A stretch of 21,980 bases of DNA from a bacterium (GTDB lineage Bacteria; Myxococcota_A; Bradymonadia; UBA7976; UBA1532), in assembly GCA_030424955.1 (NCBI GenBank), contig JAUHVS010000013.1, positions 1 through 21,980 of the forward strand. Reading direction: 5' to 3'. The translations under genes were made by a program, and so were the position numbers. Positions within the stretch are counted from its first letter, which is position 1. Each line of letters begins with the position of its first letter. The notes beneath the pieces were generated by a model that did not search any database, was not told the origin of the DNA, and was given only the letters and a program-made list of their open reading frames with translations. This document shows, piece after piece, positions 20,025 through 21,980 of this stretch.

Positions 20025-21872
20025 CTACTCCTTGTCTTCCTTCAGGATGACGAACTCGACGCGGCGGTTCTTGGACCACGCCTCGGCGTTCTCCGCGGGA
20101 TCCACCGGCTCCGTCTCGCCGTAGCCCTTGCTCTCCAAGCGCTTGCCGGCGACGTCGCCCTTCTCCATCAGGAAGCGCCGCACCGCCGCCGCCCGGCGGT
20201 TCGACAGATCCAGGTTGTAGTCGTCGCGGCCGCGGCTGTCGGTGTGGCCCTGCACCTCGATGAGCTTGATCTGCGGGTTCTGCCGCAGCGTCTCGGCCAC
20301 CTGGTAGAGGATGCCGTAGCTCTCCACCTTGATGATGTCCTTGCCGGTCTCGAAGTAGACCTTGTCGAGGATGCGGATCTTGCCGCCCGAGATGACCACC
20401 TTGCGCTGCTCCGGGCAGCCGTCATCGTCCTCGATGCCGTCGAAGTTCTCGGGCACGTTGGGGCACTTGTCGCGGCTGTCGGGGATGCCGTCGGCGTCGT
20501 TGTCGGGCTCGGGGCAGCCGTCGGCGTCCTGGTAGCCGTCGTAGTCCTCGGCCTCGTTGGGGCACTTGTCCTCGGTGTCCGGGATGCCGTCGTTGTCGTT
20601 GTCGAGATCCGGGCAGCCGTCCTGGTCCTGGAAGCCGTCGGGATCCTCGGGCTGATCGGGGCAGCGATCCTCGGTGTCGAGCACGCCGTCGCGGTCCCGA
20701 TCGCGGTTGCTGTCCGGGCAGCCGTCATCGTCCTCGAAGCCGTTGAGATCCTCGGGCAGGTTCGGGCACTGGTCGAGCAGATCCTCGATGCCGTCGTTGT
20801 CGTTGTCGGGATCGGGGCAGCCGTCGTTGTCTTCCCAGTCGTCGATGTCCTCAGGCTCGTTCGGGCAGCGGTCGATGTCGTCGGGCAGCCCGTCGTGGTC
20901 GCTGTCGCGCACGGTGGGCTCGAAGACGATGCCGGCGAAGGGCCGCACGTCCGGATCGCCGTAGGCGCCGAGCAGGCCGCGGGTGACGCCCAGCGTGAAG
21001 AAGGAGTTGCCGGCGAGGAAGTAGCGCATGCCGAGCAGCACCTCGAGGGGGTTCGCGCGGGCGGCGTCGCTCTCCAGGCCGGCGGCGCCGTAGACCTCGC
21101 CGATGATCTCGAGGCGCTTCGAGATGACCTCAACGCCCAGGCCCACGGCGTAGTCGAGGCTCTTGCCGAAGATGATCGGATCCTGGCGGGTGAGCGAGCT
21201 CACCGAGCCCGTGTCGGCGTCGGTGACGGTGACGTTGCCCTCGATGCGGCGGGCGTCGCGCAGGGTGGCGCCCAGGTTGACCGCCAGGCCGACGCGCTCG
21301 GTGATGGCCCAGTCGAGCACCAGCTTGGGCCGGAACACCGGGGTCTGGGCGTGGCTGATGAAGGCGTTGCTCTCGCCGGTGGCGATCTGCACCACCGGCA
21401 CCAGGGCGATGCCCACCGGGAAGGTCTCGCGATCGAGGATGCGGATCTTGGCCGACAGCTGCAGATCGCCGAAGCCCTCGCCCGACAGCGTCTGCTCGTC
21501 GCCGGGGCCGTCGGTGTCGCCGCGCACCAGGGCCACCGGCACGTTGGCGCCGATCTCGACCCAGTTGAAGAAGCCCAGCGCGAGCACCAGGTTGGCGGCG
21601 CCGTAGCCCTCGATGAGGGCCCGGGTCTCGCCGCCGATGTCCTGCTTGAGCGAGTTGAACGCGTAGTTCAAGAACAGCCCGATGGTGGGCTCCAGGGTGC
21701 CCAGCACCTTCGAGCGCTCCACGGTGATGAAGCTGCGCGAGTCCATCGCGGGGCGGAAGTTCTGCACGTCCGCGTCGTAGGGCTTCTGCGCGGCGGCGGG
21801 CCCACACAGGGCCACGGCCAGGCTGCTGGCCAGCGCGAGAGGCATCGAGAGGGACCGAAAGACAGCGCCCAT
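20025..21872 (-). CDS. OmpA-family outer-membrane protein with TSP3 repeats (second paralogue)
   Basis: A 615-residue envelope protein. ATG 21872 has GGGAG eight bases upstream; the in-frame GTG at 21896 would spoil the signal peptide. Residues 1-29 are a signal peptide (cleavage after PAAA). Residues ~30-318 are a beta-barrel related to the first paralogue: both start with VQNF(R/K)P and share AANL-LA(V)GFF and P-VA-V-GD blocks. Residues 323-488 carry TSP3 calcium repeats (units of 33, 35, 33 and 33 residues plus a partial one) with the same Cys pairs. Residues ~495-615 are the OmpA peptidoglycan-binding domain, with QGHTDSRG and KNRRVEF. It leads an operon with two small membrane proteins and has its own promoter. 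Confidence 0.93.
   Translation of the reverse strand: MGAVFRSLSMPLALASSLAVALCGPAAAQKPYDADVQNFRPAMDSRSFITVERSKVLGTLEPTIGLFLNYAFNSLKQDIGGETRALIEGYGAANLVLALGFFNWVEIGANVPVALVRGDTDGPGDEQTLSGEGFGDLQLSAKIRILDRETFPVGIALVPVVQIATGESNAFISHAQTPVFRPKLVLDWAITERVGLAVNLGATLRDARRIEGNVTVTDADTGSVSSLTRQDPIIFGKSLDYAVGLGVEVISKRLEIIGEVYGAAGLESDAARANPLEVLLGMRYFLAGNSFFTLGVTRGLLGAYGDPDVRPFAGIVFEPTVRDSDHDGLPDDIDRCPNEPEDIDDWEDNDGCPDPDNDNDGIEDLLDQCPNLPEDLNGFEDDDGCPDSNRDRDRDGVLDTEDRCPDQPEDPDGFQDQDGCPDLDNDNDGIPDTEDKCPNEAEDYDGYQDADGCPEPDNDADGIPDSRDKCPNVPENFDGIEDDDGCPEQRKVVISGGKIRILDKVYFETGKDIIKVESYGILYQVAETLRQNPQIKLIEVQGHTDSRGRDDYNLDLSNRRAAAVRRFLMEKGDVAGKRLESKGYGETEPVDPAENAEAWSKNRRVEFVILKEDKE
20409..20906 (-). repeat. TSP3-coding repeat block, 99/105-bp units
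   Basis: The calcium-repeat region of the second OmpA gene spans 166 codons, the same total length as in the first paralogue (residues 323-488 here, 305-470 there). The long 35-codon unit is second here but third there. Confidence 0.85.
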
Positions 21873-21924
21873 GCTGGACTCCCAAGTGGCGGACACGCGC
21901 CACCGCAGGGGGCGGCGGCGCGGG

Positions 21925-21954
21925 ATCTTAGCCGCGCGATCCCCCGGGCGGCAA
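21925..21954 (-). promoter_or_regulatory. Sigma70-type promoter for the second OmpA/TSP3 operon
   Basis: On the minus strand TTGCCG (21949-21954) and TAAGAT (21925-21930) are 18 bases apart, each matching consensus at four of six positions. Transcription would start near 21918, about 46 bases before ATG 21872. An inverted repeat GGGATC/GATCCC (21922-21927 and 21938-21943) covers the -10 and could be an operator. I see no gene in the remaining bases to the right edge. Confidence 0.45.
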
Positions 21955-21980
21955 CTCTGCCTCCTGGGAAGTCATCGAGC

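Noticed and set aside
1..21980. CRISPR arrays, tRNA/rRNA genes, insertion sequences, integrases
   Set aside because: No short direct repeats with regular unique spacers outside the TSP3 coding blocks, no tRNA-like clover sequence and no transposase or integrase motif were seen on either strand.

Overview
This is a very GC-rich window (most genes strongly G/C-biased at third codon positions) from what looks like a Myxococcota or former deltaproteobacterial genome. I infer this from several features together: cysteine-rich lipoproteins, a small secreted protein with a Cys / membrane helix / Arg-rich C-terminus like MYXO-CTERM sorting tails, twin OmpA proteins with thrombospondin type 3 calcium repeats, and a very large GAF-rich histidine kinase. 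No 16S or other taxonomic marker is present, so the assignment is tentative. I see no tRNA, rRNA, CRISPR array, transposase or integrase.

Layout. 1-103: 5' end of a minus-strand gene cut by the left edge. 262-3138 (+): a Cys-rich lipoprotein, a FIST-domain sensor protein and a secreted CAP-domain protein. 3154-4510 (-): a small unknown gene broken by a nine-base G/C homopolymer, and a class II aldolase/adducin-family protein. 4625-5672 (+): two tandem RlpA-family lipoproteins. 5700-7553 (-): a CPA-type Na+/H+ antiporter with a C-terminal RCK/TrkA-like module. 7816-8637 (+): an HSDL2-like short-chain dehydrogenase.

8662-16614 is the most interesting part. A tightly overlapping minus-strand operon encodes a 971-residue multi-GAF histidine kinase, a stand-alone receiver with a large insertion, and an 862-residue protein with HD-phosphohydrolase-like motifs. 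A fourth minus-strand gene, at 8662-10125, has a TIR-like central domain and an unrecognised C-terminal domain. It is separated from the operon by a small plus-strand gene for a Cys-rich exported protein (10245-10619). I read these genes as a candidate signalling or conflict-type system that I cannot match to a named one.

16690-21980 (-): a small polytopic membrane protein, and two paralogous outer-membrane OmpA/TSP3 proteins (17087-18886 and 20025-21872). The second OmpA gene leads an operon with two single-pass membrane or envelope proteins. The two OmpA genes share several identical 26-bp stretches inside their TSP3 repeats.

Regulation. Three minus-strand genes have plausible sigma70-type promoters built on a TTGCC(C/G) -35 element with 16-18 bp spacers (7582-7609, 18922-18950, 21925-21954). 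The TIR-like gene has an extended -10 placed so close to its GTG that its mRNA may be leaderless. Domain calls rest on motif reading by eye, without database searches.
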